The notes under the pieces were generated by a model, which saw only the letters and a program-made list of their open reading frames with translations, was not told the origin of the DNA and did no database searches. The position numbers and the translations under genes were made by a program. Below are positions 7,839 through 15,482 of a stretch of DNA of 64,000 nucleotides, one piece after another. Source of the DNA: an uncultured Spirochaetota bacterium (lineage in GTDB: Bacteria; Spirochaetota; UBA4802; UBA5550); contig CALMRZ010000032.1 of assembly GCA_937872225.1 (NCBI GenBank), positions 1 through 64,000 on the forward strand, read 5' to 3'. How positions within the stretch are numbered: the first letter of the stretch is position 1; each line of letters begins with the position of its first letter.

Positions 7839-9137
7839 CTAGCTCTCCGCCTCCAGCACCACCTTCTCCACCTTATCCAGGTCCCGCTCGTAGAAAAACG
7901 AGCCGATGAAGAAAAGCACGGCAGCCACGACCAGGAAAGCGGGGAGGACCAACAGCGCGGTCTGTATGTCGTAATTATCCGACAGCGAGCCGACCACAAT
8001 GGGGCCCAGCGACGAGCCCAGGATGTTCTGCACGATGACGCACAGGGCGTAGGATATGGCCCGGAGCCCCGGGTGCACCACGTCCTGCGTGACAGCCGCC
8101 GCGGCCGGCACGAAAGCCACCACCACCAGGCCCATGAGCAGGATAAAAATATACTGCGCATTGCCATTGAAAAAGACAAGACCGGTCGCGAGGAAAATCG
8201 CGGAGAGCAGCGCGACGATGACGGAAAACAGGAGGCGCGCGTTTTTCCTCTTTTTCAGCCACAGATCGGCGAGGAGCCCGCCGACCGGCGCCCCTACCAG
8301 GGCCAGGAGCATGACCGAGCCGCCCTTCATGCCAGCCTGGTCCATCGGGATGTTGTGCACGCGGTTGAAGAAGGTCGGGAGCCAGGTGATGAGCGACGTG
8401 GTCACGAAGGTCATGGCGGCAAACCCAAAATAGGTGAAGATCAGCGACGGCGTGTGAATGAACTCCCGGAAAACATCCATCTTGTTCATCCTGACCTTCG
8501 GCTTGCCCTCGTCACCGGCCTTCACGGTCTTGACCAGATCCACGGTCTTATAATCCTTGACGAAGAAAAAAAGGATGGCGACGATCAGCCCGGGAAGGGC
8601 GACCAGGCCGAAGGCGTGGCGCCATCCGAACTCCTTGGCTATGATGCCCCCCAGGGCTATCCCCACCGCGCTTCCCAGCGGTATGGAGGCGTTCCAGATC
8701 CCCATCATGCGGGAGCGCTTCTCCTCCGGGTAGAGGCCGGCGAGCATGGCCGTGCCGCCCGGCGCGTACCCGGCCTCGCCGATGCCGATGACGCAGCGGG
8801 CGGCGAAAAGCTGGCCGAAATTCTTCGTGAGGGCGCACACCGCGGTGGCGATGCTCCAGACGACCGCCATGAGGCCGATCGTCTTCTTGCGGCTCCAGCG
8901 GTCGACGAGCACCGAGGCGGGTATGGTAAACAGGACAATGGACCAGTAGATGGCGGAAACCAGCATGCCGCACTGGGCGTCGGTTATGCCCCACTCCTCC
9001 TTTATGTGGGGGAAGAGGGACGTGACCACCATGCGGTCCACGTAGTCAAAGAAATAGAGGAGGAACAGCAGGATGAAGATGTAGTTGGTATACCCCCTGG
9101 AGAGCTTGTATTCACGGGTCCCGCTTTGATCGTTCAT
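7839..9137 (-). CDS. MFS transporter
   Basis: This 432-residue major facilitator has about twelve transmembrane helices. The loop 2-3 signature DRWSRKKTIG and the repeat-half signature GEAGYAPGG resemble anion:cation symporter and spinster-type organic acid carriers. The start at 9137 is fixed by AGGAGGT about 6 bp upstream; the frame continues upstream to 9380 but only as an overlap with the neighbouring gene. It sits among the ThDP enzyme, the SDRs and xsc-ackA, so uptake of an organic sulfonate or carboxylate is the reasonable guess. Substrate specificity cannot be read from the sequence. Confidence 0.88.
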   Translation of the reverse strand: MNDQSGTREYKLSRGYTNYIFILLFLLYFFDYVDRMVVTSLFPHIKEEWGITDAQCGMLVSAIYWSIVLFTIPASVLVDRWSRKKTIGLMAVVWSIATAVCALTKNFGQLFAARCVIGIGEAGYAPGGTAMLAGLYPEEKRSRMMGIWNASIPLGSAVGIALGGIIAKEFGWRHAFGLVALPGLIVAILFFFVKDYKTVDLVKTVKAGDEGKPKVRMNKMDVFREFIHTPSLIFTYFGFAAMTFVTTSLITWLPTFFNRVHNIPMDQAGMKGGSVMLLALVGAPVGGLLADLWLKKRKNARLLFSVIVALLSAIFLATGLVFFNGNAQYIFILLMGLVVVAFVPAAAAVTQDVVHPGLRAISYALCVIVQNILGSSLGPIVVGSLSDNYDIQTALLVLPAFLVVAAVLFFIGSFFYERDLDKVEKVVLEAES

Positions 9138-9178
9138 CGTAATACCTCCTGTGGGATTTATGAAAAAATGCCTGTGCC

Positions 9179-9200
9179 GGCGGGGTCGCGCGACCCCGCC
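9179..9200 (-). terminator. Perfect palindrome, likely terminator of the ThDP-enzyme gene
   Basis: An 11-bp arm beginning GGCGGGGTCGC is followed directly by its exact complement. On the minus strand a T-rich run follows about 10 bases later. It lies 17 bp after the stop of the ThDP-enzyme gene and upstream of the MFS ribosome-binding site, so it may partly separate the two transcripts. Confidence 0.6.
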
Positions 9201-9216
9201 CTCAGTGTATATTTTT

Positions 9217-10911
9217 TTACGCCTTGTACGCCCCCAGGTTGGCCAGGGCGACGCTGCCCGGGCTGATCGTCGCGGGGTCCACCATGACATTGATGCACGC
9301 GGTCCTGCCCGACTTGAAGGCCGCCTCCAGGGCCGGCCTGATGTCCTCGGGCTTCTCAACCAAAGCGCCGAACCCGCCAAGGGCCTCCACCATCTTCTCG
9401 TAATGGACCATGCCCAGCTCGGTGCCGTCCTTGATGGCGTGGCCCAGCCGTATCTGCTGGCTGTGGGCGATCATGCCGAAGAGGGTGTCGTTGGCCACGA
9501 CGGCGACAATGGGCAGGTTGTTCCGGACCGCGGTCTGGAACTCCATGAAGTTGAATCCCGCCGCGCCGTCTCCGATGACCAGAAGGACCCGCTTGTCCGG
9601 GTGCAAGAGCTTTGCCGCGTTGGCATACGGGATTCCCACGGCCAGGCAGCCGTAGAGGCCGTAATCGAGATAGCACCCGGCCTTCCGTACGGTGCGGGTC
9701 ATCCCCATCCAGGTGGTGGTGTCGCCTCCGTCGGCCACGACGATGTCGTCCTCGCGGTCCATGAAGTCGTTGATCTCCCGTGCCAGCCGCATCGGGTGTA
9801 TGGGAACGCCCTCCTTCTCCCACATCGGCTTCGCCTGGGCCTTGCCCGCGGCGTCGGCGGCCCTGACGGTCTCGACCCATTCGCCGTACTGTTTCGTGAG
9901 CTTCGCCCCGATCTTCCGCTCGTCGACGATGCGCGCCAGCTCCGCCACCATGGCCTTGATGTCGCTCACCACGCCCAGGTCCACGGAGCGGTTCCGGCCG
10001 ATCTCCTCGGCCTCGATATCGACCTGGATGAACTTCGCGTTCGCGTTGAAAATATTGCCGAATATAAAGAAGAGAGTCAAGCGCGATCCGAGGAAGAGCA
10101 CCAGGTCAGCCTGCGTATTGGCCACCAGGGACGCCCCGGGCCTGATGGCCAGGGCCGATTCAAAGCAGAGTGGGTGCGTGTCGGGAATGAGGCCCCGGGC
10201 CCCCGCCATGGTCATGGCCGGTATGCCGGTCTTTTCCACAAAGGATATGAGCTCCGGGCCGGCGTCGGCGTACCAGGCGCCGCTCCCGGCGATGAGGATC
10301 GGCTTTTTCGCCTGTTCGAGGAGGTCAACGATCTTCGACGCGCCCTCCGCGTCGACGGCCTTTGACACGACCGTGCTCTTGTATGTTTTCACTTTGGCCA
10401 TGTCCGGTTTCGCGTTCAGCACGTCCACGGGGATCTCAAGGTACACCGGGCCGGGACGTCCCTGCATGGCGTAGCGGAAGGCCATGTCGATAAATTCCGG
10501 TATCCGCTCCACGTTGTGGCAGACCAGCGCCTTTTTGACCATCGGCTGTATGACGGGCAGCTGGACCATGTCCTGGAGGTCAAGCTTTTCCGACATCTCG
10601 AGGCCCACGATGCCGGAGATGAGGATCACCGGCGCGTTGGCCAGACGGGCGCTCGCGATGCCCGTGAGGGCGTTGGTGAACCCCGGCCCGGCCGTCACCA
10701 TGGCCACCGCGGGCTGACGCGTCATGCGCGCCATTGCCTCGGCCATGAAGACCGCCGCCTGCTCGTGGCGCACGCAGAAAAGCTTTACGCCGGTGTTTTC
10801 CAGAAACTCATAAATCGGGGTTATATGGCCGCCGCTTATGGTAAAAATATGCTTCACGCCGCGTTCTACAAGGGCTTCCGCGGCAAGTCTTCCGCCGATC
10901 ATCTTGTCCAT
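9217..10911 (-). CDS. Thiamine-diphosphate-dependent enzyme, acetolactate synthase-like
   Basis: This 564-residue enzyme has the three-domain layout of the acetolactate synthase/oxalyl-CoA decarboxylase/benzoylformate decarboxylase superfamily. The activating glutamate is in VRHEQAAV near residue 50. A central FAD/nucleotide-type domain begins around residue 190. The ThDP-Mg motif is GDGAAGFNF with the conserved asparagine of VANDT about 28 residues later. TAGGAG precedes the ATG. Its neighbours are an SDR upstream and an MFS carrier downstream, with xsc-ackA beyond. No small regulatory subunit gene is present, which argues against a biosynthetic acetolactate synthase. A decarboxylase or lyase acting on a sulfonated 2-oxo acid is possible but unproven. 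Confidence 0.82.
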   Translation of the reverse strand: MDKMIGGRLAAEALVERGVKHIFTISGGHITPIYEFLENTGVKLFCVRHEQAAVFMAEAMARMTRQPAVAMVTAGPGFTNALTGIASARLANAPVILISGIVGLEMSEKLDLQDMVQLPVIQPMVKKALVCHNVERIPEFIDMAFRYAMQGRPGPVYLEIPVDVLNAKPDMAKVKTYKSTVVSKAVDAEGASKIVDLLEQAKKPILIAGSGAWYADAGPELISFVEKTGIPAMTMAGARGLIPDTHPLCFESALAIRPGASLVANTQADLVLFLGSRLTLFFIFGNIFNANAKFIQVDIEAEEIGRNRSVDLGVVSDIKAMVAELARIVDERKIGAKLTKQYGEWVETVRAADAAGKAQAKPMWEKEGVPIHPMRLAREINDFMDREDDIVVADGGDTTTWMGMTRTVRKAGCYLDYGLYGCLAVGIPYANAAKLLHPDKRVLLVIGDGAAGFNFMEFQTAVRNNLPIVAVVANDTLFGMIAHSQQIRLGHAIKDGTELGMVHYEKMVEALGGFGALVEKPEDIRPALEAAFKSGRTACINVMVDPATISPGSVALANLGAYKA

Positions 10912-10974
10912 GTATATACTCCTAAAAATAATTTAAAATTACCGATCATTTCTATCGTTCCTTGGGCTCTCCTG

Positions 10975-11060
10975 AATGCCCCCTGAATCCCCCGGAGGGG
11001 GGCTTGTATTATAAGAACCAACCTTGAAGCCCCCCGCTGGGGGGCTGGGGGGCGTTTTGA
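10975..11060. repeat. C/G-rich inverted repeat in ThDP/SDR spacer
   Basis: Two stem-loop-forming tracts lie back to back: GAATCCCCC-GGAGGGGGGCTT near 10986-11005, and AAGCCCCCC-GCT-GGGGGGCT near 11030-11050 with a further GGGGGG. The composition matches the other C/G-rich repeats in the window. They sit in the 166-bp gap between the SDR stop and the ThDP-enzyme start. No gene is visible. Confidence 0.5.
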
Positions 11061-11077
11061 GACAACCCTTCATAATC

Positions 11078-11914
11078 TCACAATTCCATCAGCTGGCCGC
11101 CGGTTATATTGATCGCCTGACCGGTCATGTACGAAGACGCGTCCGACGCCAGAAAGGCGACCAGGTTCGCCACCTCCTCCGGCGTTCCGATGCGCCCCAG
11201 GGGGATCGTCTTGCACATCTCCTTCTCTCGCTCCTCCACGGTCGTCTGGAACACCTTCGCCTCCAGTCCGAAGCGCCACCGCTCCAGGTCGGTCATGATC
11301 TGCCCGGGGCAGATGGCGTTCACGCGCACGCCGGCCCCGGCCAGCTCCTTCGCCATCACCTTGGTGAGCATGATGACCCCCGCCTTGGCCACCGCGTAGG
11401 CGCCGTTCATGACCGGCGGGAACTTGCCGGCGCGGGAGGCGTTGTTCACGATGCTGGCCGGTTTCCCCAGCATGTGGGGGAGCATCGCCTTTGACACCCT
11501 GAAGACGCCGTGGAGGTTGACGTCCACGGTCCTCATCCACGCCGTTTCGTCATAGGTGTGGACAGCGGCGGGGACCCCGAAGGAGGCTCCCGCGTTGTTG
11601 CAGAGGACGTCCAGGCGGTCAAAGCCCTTCTTCACCGCTTCGGCCATGGCAGCCACCGATTCCGCGCTTGAAACATCGACCGGCACTGCCAGGGTGCGGA
11701 CCCCGAATTCCTTCCCGAGGGAACCGGCAATCTCCTGCATTTCCGCGGAGCCGCCCGTGGCGACCTGGCTGCCCGGGATTGACGCGGCGCCCAGGTCCGC
11801 GATTATGACATTGGCTCCGCACGAAGCCAGTTTCCGCGCCATGGCGTATCCCATGCCGGTCTTTTTCCCGGACCCGGTGATGAGGGCCGTTTTGCCTTTC
11901 AGATCGCTTACCAT
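11078..11914 (-). CDS. Short-chain dehydrogenase/reductase heading the ThDP/MFS unit
   Basis: This 278-residue SDR has the variant cofactor motif TGSGKKTGMG near residue 13, NNAG near residue 100 and the catalytic YAVAK near residue 168, with the serine in NNASRAG. The C-terminal GQAINITGGQ motif is typical of classical SDRs. The start at 11914 has AGGGAG just upstream; the longer frame to 12004 lacks this. It is the first gene after the palindrome-bearing promoter at 12043-12057. Sulfoacetaldehyde reductases of the IsfD type are SDRs, and sulfolactate-like substrates are also conceivable. The actual substrate is unknown. Confidence 0.85.
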   Translation of the reverse strand: MVSDLKGKTALITGSGKKTGMGYAMARKLASCGANVIIADLGAASIPGSQVATGGSAEMQEIAGSLGKEFGVRTLAVPVDVSSAESVAAMAEAVKKGFDRLDVLCNNAGASFGVPAAVHTYDETAWMRTVDVNLHGVFRVSKAMLPHMLGKPASIVNNASRAGKFPPVMNGAYAVAKAGVIMLTKVMAKELAGAGVRVNAICPGQIMTDLERWRFGLEAKVFQTTVEEREKEMCKTIPLGRIGTPEEVANLVAFLASDASSYMTGQAINITGGQLMEL

Positions 11915-12042
11915 TTTCTTTCTCCCTGCGGGATGCCGCGCGGCGCTTTCCGGGCGGGGATCCATCCGGTCCGCTCCCCGGCCGGAAAGCGGTTTTTCCG
12001 GCAAGCCGCAATAAAGTGCTTGAAATAAGTTGTATTCATATT

Positions 12043-12057
12043 ATGAATAATATTCAT
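12043..12057. promoter_or_regulatory. Putative operator ATGAAT-N3-ATTCAT upstream of the SDR
   Basis: This is a perfect 6-bp inverted repeat with a 3-bp centre in an AT-rich stretch about 130 bp upstream of the SDR start. An overlapping ATTCAT-ATT-ATGAAT arrangement begins at 12034. The same half-site and spacing occur upstream of xsc at 15341-15361, which suggests one regulator binds both. The TetR protein at 6214-6840 is the local candidate. Confidence 0.55.
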
Positions 12058-12150
12058 TATTTGAGAATATATCGGGAACGGTCCCCCCTGTCAATCCAAA
12101 AAGGCCGGGGGGACAATAAAAGGAAGCGGCAAGGACGGGGTCGACCGCAC

Positions 12151-12384
12151 ATGCAGGAACGGTACGAGCTGATATACGGCTACAAGCACTGTAAAAAAGA
12201 AATAGAGTACAGCGCCGGCTTCGTTGATTCAGAGGAAGAGGCCGCTGAATGGGCGCGCAGAATGAGCGATGGGGCCGGTCCGGCGGAGCCCCTGGCGGCG
12301 GACCCGCTCTGCGACTGCGAGGTTTCCTTCTGCCCGATGAAATTTCAAAGACCGTGGTATTCGTACCGCAAGGTCTCAGCCTAG
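12151..12384 (+). CDS. Small hypothetical protein, 77 residues
   Basis: This short frame lies on the plus strand between the SDR promoter and the convergent ackA gene. From the ATG at 12151 the product is acidic overall with five cysteines, including a CDCEVSFC motif, and ends in basic residues. The frame continues upstream to 12016, but that part overlaps the operator region and is less likely to be translated. No strong ribosome-binding site is seen. The composition is protein-like (YELIYGYKHCKKEIEYS, ADPLCDCEV), and the cysteines could bind metal. No family is recognised. Confidence 0.45.
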   Translation: MQERYELIYGYKHCKKEIEYSAGFVDSEEEAAEWARRMSDGAGPAEPLAADPLCDCEVSFCPMKFQRPWYSYRKVSA

Positions 12385-12398
12385 CGTATTCTATCCTT

Positions 12399-13580
12399 TC
12401 ACGCCCCTGCCGCCTCCCTGACCTCCCGGGCGATCTGGAGCTCCTCGTTTGCCGGGATGACCAGGGCCCGGACCGGACTGCCCGGCGCTGTTATCGTTTC
12501 CGCGTGGCGGCTGTTGGCCGCCCCATCAAGGACCGCTCCCGCGTGGGCCAGGCCCTCCAGGACGCCCCCGCGCAGATACGCCGAATTCTCCCCGATGCCG
12601 CCGGTGAAGACGACGGCGTCGACCCCGCCCATTTCCGCCGCATAGGCGCCTATGGTGCAGATGATCCGGTTGACCAGAATGTCGCTGGCGAGCTTCGAGG
12701 CCGCGTCGCCTGAGCGCGCTTTATCCTCGATCGTTTTGTAATGGCTGTCGACGCCCGACAGGCCCAGGAGGCCGGAGCGCTTGTTGACCAAGGTCCTGAT
12801 CTCGCCGGGGGCGTACCCGCGGTCCATGAGAAAAAATATTATTTCGGGGTCAAATGACCCGCTCCGGGTCCCCATCGGCAGGCCCTCCAGGGGGGTGAAT
12901 CCCATGGAGGTGTCGACGCTTTTCCCGTGCTTCACCGCGCAGATGCTCTGGCCGTTTCCCAGGTGGCAGGTGACGATCTTAAGCGACCGGATGTCGCGGC
13001 CCATGACCTCCGCGGCCCGGTGCGCGACGTACTTGTGATTGGTGCCGTGGAACCCGTATTTCCTGATGCCGTGTTTCCTGTACAGCTCCAGGGGCAGGCC
13101 GTAGAGGTAGACCGCCTCGGGCAGGGTCCGGTGGAATGCCGTGTCGAAGACGGCGTACTGCGGCAGTTCCGGGAGAGCGGCCCCGAGCTCGTCGACGCAG
13201 GCAAGGGCGACGGGATTATGGAGCGGGGCGAGGACGGAGATCTCGTCGAGGTATTCCAGCACCTCAGGCGTCAGCAGCGTCGCCCGGTCGTACCGCTCGC
13301 CGCCGTGGACGATGCGGTGGCCGATGACGGCGCCGCCGCCCAGCAGGTTGTCCCCGCGGAGCAGGCCCAGCACGTCGCCGATGGCGGAACGGTGGTCCCT
13401 CACCGTCAGCTCCGTCTTTTCCACCGTGCCGCGGCGGGTGATTATCCGCGCGCCCGCGGCTTTTCCCGCCGTTTCGCCGATATCGATATAATGGCCGGCC
13501 ATTACGACGTCCGCGCCGTCCCCGCCAAAGAGCTTGAACTTAAGCGAGCTGCTGCCCGCGTTGATGACCAGGACGTTCAT
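12399..13580 (-). CDS. ackA: Acetate kinase
   Basis: This enzyme transfers phosphate between acetyl phosphate and ADP, giving acetate and ATP. The 393-residue protein opens with NAGSSSLKFKLF and contains GHRIVHGG, FDTAFHRTLPE, CHLGNGQSICA and GTRSG, all signatures of acetate kinase. It starts 14 bp after the xsc stop on the same strand, so the two are almost certainly one operon. No phosphotransacetylase gene is near, which fits acetyl phosphate being delivered directly by Xsc. The longer frame to 13895 lies inside xsc and is not used. Confidence 0.95.
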   Translation of the reverse strand: MNVLVINAGSSSLKFKLFGGDGADVVMAGHYIDIGETAGKAAGARIITRRGTVEKTELTVRDHRSAIGDVLGLLRGDNLLGGGAVIGHRIVHGGERYDRATLLTPEVLEYLDEISVLAPLHNPVALACVDELGAALPELPQYAVFDTAFHRTLPEAVYLYGLPLELYRKHGIRKYGFHGTNHKYVAHRAAEVMGRDIRSLKIVTCHLGNGQSICAVKHGKSVDTSMGFTPLEGLPMGTRSGSFDPEIIFFLMDRGYAPGEIRTLVNKRSGLLGLSGVDSHYKTIEDKARSGDAASKLASDILVNRIICTIGAYAAEMGGVDAVVFTGGIGENSAYLRGGVLEGLAHAGAVLDGAANSRHAETITAPGSPVRALVIPANEELQIAREVREAAGA

Positions 13581-13594
13581 CGCCGCGCCGGCGC

Positions 13595-15319
13595 CTACAC
13601 CGCGCTCAGGTGCCGGTACTTCGGCAGGTGCCTCACCGCGGGCTTGAAGGCGTCGCGGCGGAAGGGCTCCGCCAGCACCTTCTCGCCGCCCTCGATGACC
13701 GCGTTGATGACCGCGGCCTTGCCGCACTTCACCGCCTCGCGGACGACGTCCTTCACGTCGGCGTAGTTCTCCACCTTGAATCCCACCGCGCCCATGTCCT
13801 TCGCCAGCTGGGCGTAGTCCGGGTTCGTGAGGAGGTCGGCGCCGACGAAGCGGCTCTTGAAGAAGTCGATCTGGTTCTTCTTCTCCGCGCCCCACTCGTG
13901 GTTGTTGAACACCACGGCTATGACGGGGATGTCCTCGCGCACAGCGGTCATCACCTCCGAGAGACCGCTGATGCCGTAGGCGCCGTCCCCCTGGAGGGCG
14001 AAGACCGGCGTGTCCGGCGCGCCGACCTTCGCGCCCATGGCGGCGCCGTAGGCGAAGCCGCAGTTGCCCCAGGAGAGGGCCGACAGGTGCTGGCGCGGGC
14101 CGGTGAACCTCAGGTAGCTGTTGCAGATCGATGAGTTATTGCCGATGTCGGTGGCGACGATGGAGCCGTCGGGGATGGCGTCGGCGAGTTCCTTGATGAA
14201 GCGTCGGGGATGCATCAGCTTGTTCACGGATGATGACCATCCGTCGAGCTCCTCCTTCCACACCGCCTTTTCCTTCGCGATATCGGCCAGGCGCGCCGCG
14301 TCCTTCTTCCGGCCCCCGTCAACGGCCATCAGCGCCTTCAGGAGCTGCAGCGCGAATTCCCTGGCGTCAGCGACGATGCCCAGGTCAATCTTCTTCGAGA
14401 CGCCCAGCTGGGTGCCGTCGATGTCGACCTGGATCAGTTTCGCCGATGTGGGCCAGTAGTCGATATCGTACTGCGGCAGGGTGCCGAAGGGTCCCAGGCG
14501 CGTCCCCAGGGCGAGGACCGCGTCCGCCTTCGCGATGGAGCGCATCGCGGCCTTGGAGCCGCAGTAGCCGATGGGGCCGACGGCCAACTCGTGGCCGGCC
14601 GGGAAGGTGTCATTGTGGAGATAGGTGTTCACCACCGGGGCGGTGAGGAACTCCGCCAGGGCCTTGACCTCTTCGATGGCGTCGGCCATGGAAACGCCGC
14701 CCCCGGCGAGGACGACCGGGTTCTTGGCCCGGGCGAGAATCTCGGCCGCTTTTTTGATCAGCCCTTCAGGGCCGCTGCCGTAATTCACGTCGCCCGATCT
14801 GTATATCTCGCAGTCGATGTCGCCGTAGAAGAAGTCCCGGGGGATGTTGAGCTGCGCCGGGCCGGAAAGGAGCTTCGCCATGTAAAAGCACCTGCGCGTC
14901 AGCTCCGCCATGCGCTCGGGCCGGTTGACCCGCACCTGGAACTTCGTGCACTTTTCAAACCAGGGCATCTGGTCCAGTTCCTGGAACCCGCCGGTGCCGA
15001 TGCCCATGCTCCCGGTCTCCGGCGTGATGGCCACGACCGGGGAATGGGCCCAGAAGGCGGCGGTGATGGCGGATATGAAGTTGGCCGCACCGGGACCGTT
15101 CTGGGCGATGCAGGTCTGCGGCCGCCCCGTTACCCGGGCATACCCGTCGGCCGCGTGGGCCGCCGCCTGCTCGTGTGCCACGGAAATGAAGCGTATCCCC
15201 GCTGTCGGGAAAAGGTCAAGGGCGTCCATGTAGGCGCTGCCGACGATCCCGAAGGTGTTGGTTATCCCCTCGGCGACCAGTGTTTCAACGAAAGCTTCGG
15301 ACGGGGTCATTTTTGTCAT
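13595..15319 (-). CDS. xsc: Sulfoacetaldehyde acetyltransferase
   Basis: This ThDP-dependent enzyme converts sulfoacetaldehyde and phosphate to sulfite and acetyl phosphate. The 574-residue product matches Xsc along its length: FGIVGSAYMD near residue 23, the activating glutamate in VAHEQ (residue 50), QNGPGAANF, GGFQELDQM, LNIPRDFF, HNDTFPAGH, YDIDYWPT, DIGNNSSICN, the ThDP motif GDGAYG with NNHEWGAEKKN, and the terminal GEPFRRDAF-type block. GGAGG about 6 bp upstream fixes the start at 15319. With ackA immediately downstream, cleavage would yield ATP by substrate-level phosphorylation. The released sulfite could feed the Dsr-type system encoded at the window start. Confidence 0.93.
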   Translation of the reverse strand: MTKMTPSEAFVETLVAEGITNTFGIVGSAYMDALDLFPTAGIRFISVAHEQAAAHAADGYARVTGRPQTCIAQNGPGAANFISAITAAFWAHSPVVAITPETGSMGIGTGGFQELDQMPWFEKCTKFQVRVNRPERMAELTRRCFYMAKLLSGPAQLNIPRDFFYGDIDCEIYRSGDVNYGSGPEGLIKKAAEILARAKNPVVLAGGGVSMADAIEEVKALAEFLTAPVVNTYLHNDTFPAGHELAVGPIGYCGSKAAMRSIAKADAVLALGTRLGPFGTLPQYDIDYWPTSAKLIQVDIDGTQLGVSKKIDLGIVADAREFALQLLKALMAVDGGRKKDAARLADIAKEKAVWKEELDGWSSSVNKLMHPRRFIKELADAIPDGSIVATDIGNNSSICNSYLRFTGPRQHLSALSWGNCGFAYGAAMGAKVGAPDTPVFALQGDGAYGISGLSEVMTAVREDIPVIAVVFNNHEWGAEKKNQIDFFKSRFVGADLLTNPDYAQLAKDMGAVGFKVENYADVKDVVREAVKCGKAAVINAVIEGGEKVLAEPFRRDAFKPAVRHLPKYRHLSAV

Positions 15320-15340
15320 ATCAGCCTCCAGCGGGATGAA

Positions 15341-15361
15341 ATATTGAATTATATTCAATAT
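15341..15361. promoter_or_regulatory. Putative operator ATATTGAAT-N3-ATTCAATAT upstream of xsc
   Basis: Two exact 9-bp arms are separated by TAT, beginning 22 bp upstream of the xsc start. A second, weaker TGAA-N5-TTCA site follows at about 15363-15375. The core matches the palindrome upstream of the SDR at 12043-12057. Its position close to the start codon suits a repressor that blocks transcription. Confidence 0.6.
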
Positions 15362-15482
15362 GTGAACTATATTCAGTAAGCTTGTGGTGTCAATGACTTT
15401 TTTGATTTATTTTATTCTCGACTTCCCATGATCAGGCCGGCATAATCACCTATGATAGATTTTCGATCGTACAGGAGATATC

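Noticed and set aside
8073-10365. Two long plus-strand frames (397 and 404 codons) opposite the MFS and ThDP genes
   Set aside because: They lack family motifs and are rich in His, Asp, Gly and Arg; the minus-strand genes have clear motifs and ribosome-binding sites.
13595-15319. Xsc call as a general acetolactate synthase
   Set aside because: The HNDTFP, YDIDYWPT, DIGNN and EPFRRDA blocks are specific to sulfoacetaldehyde acetyltransferase, and ackA is directly downstream.
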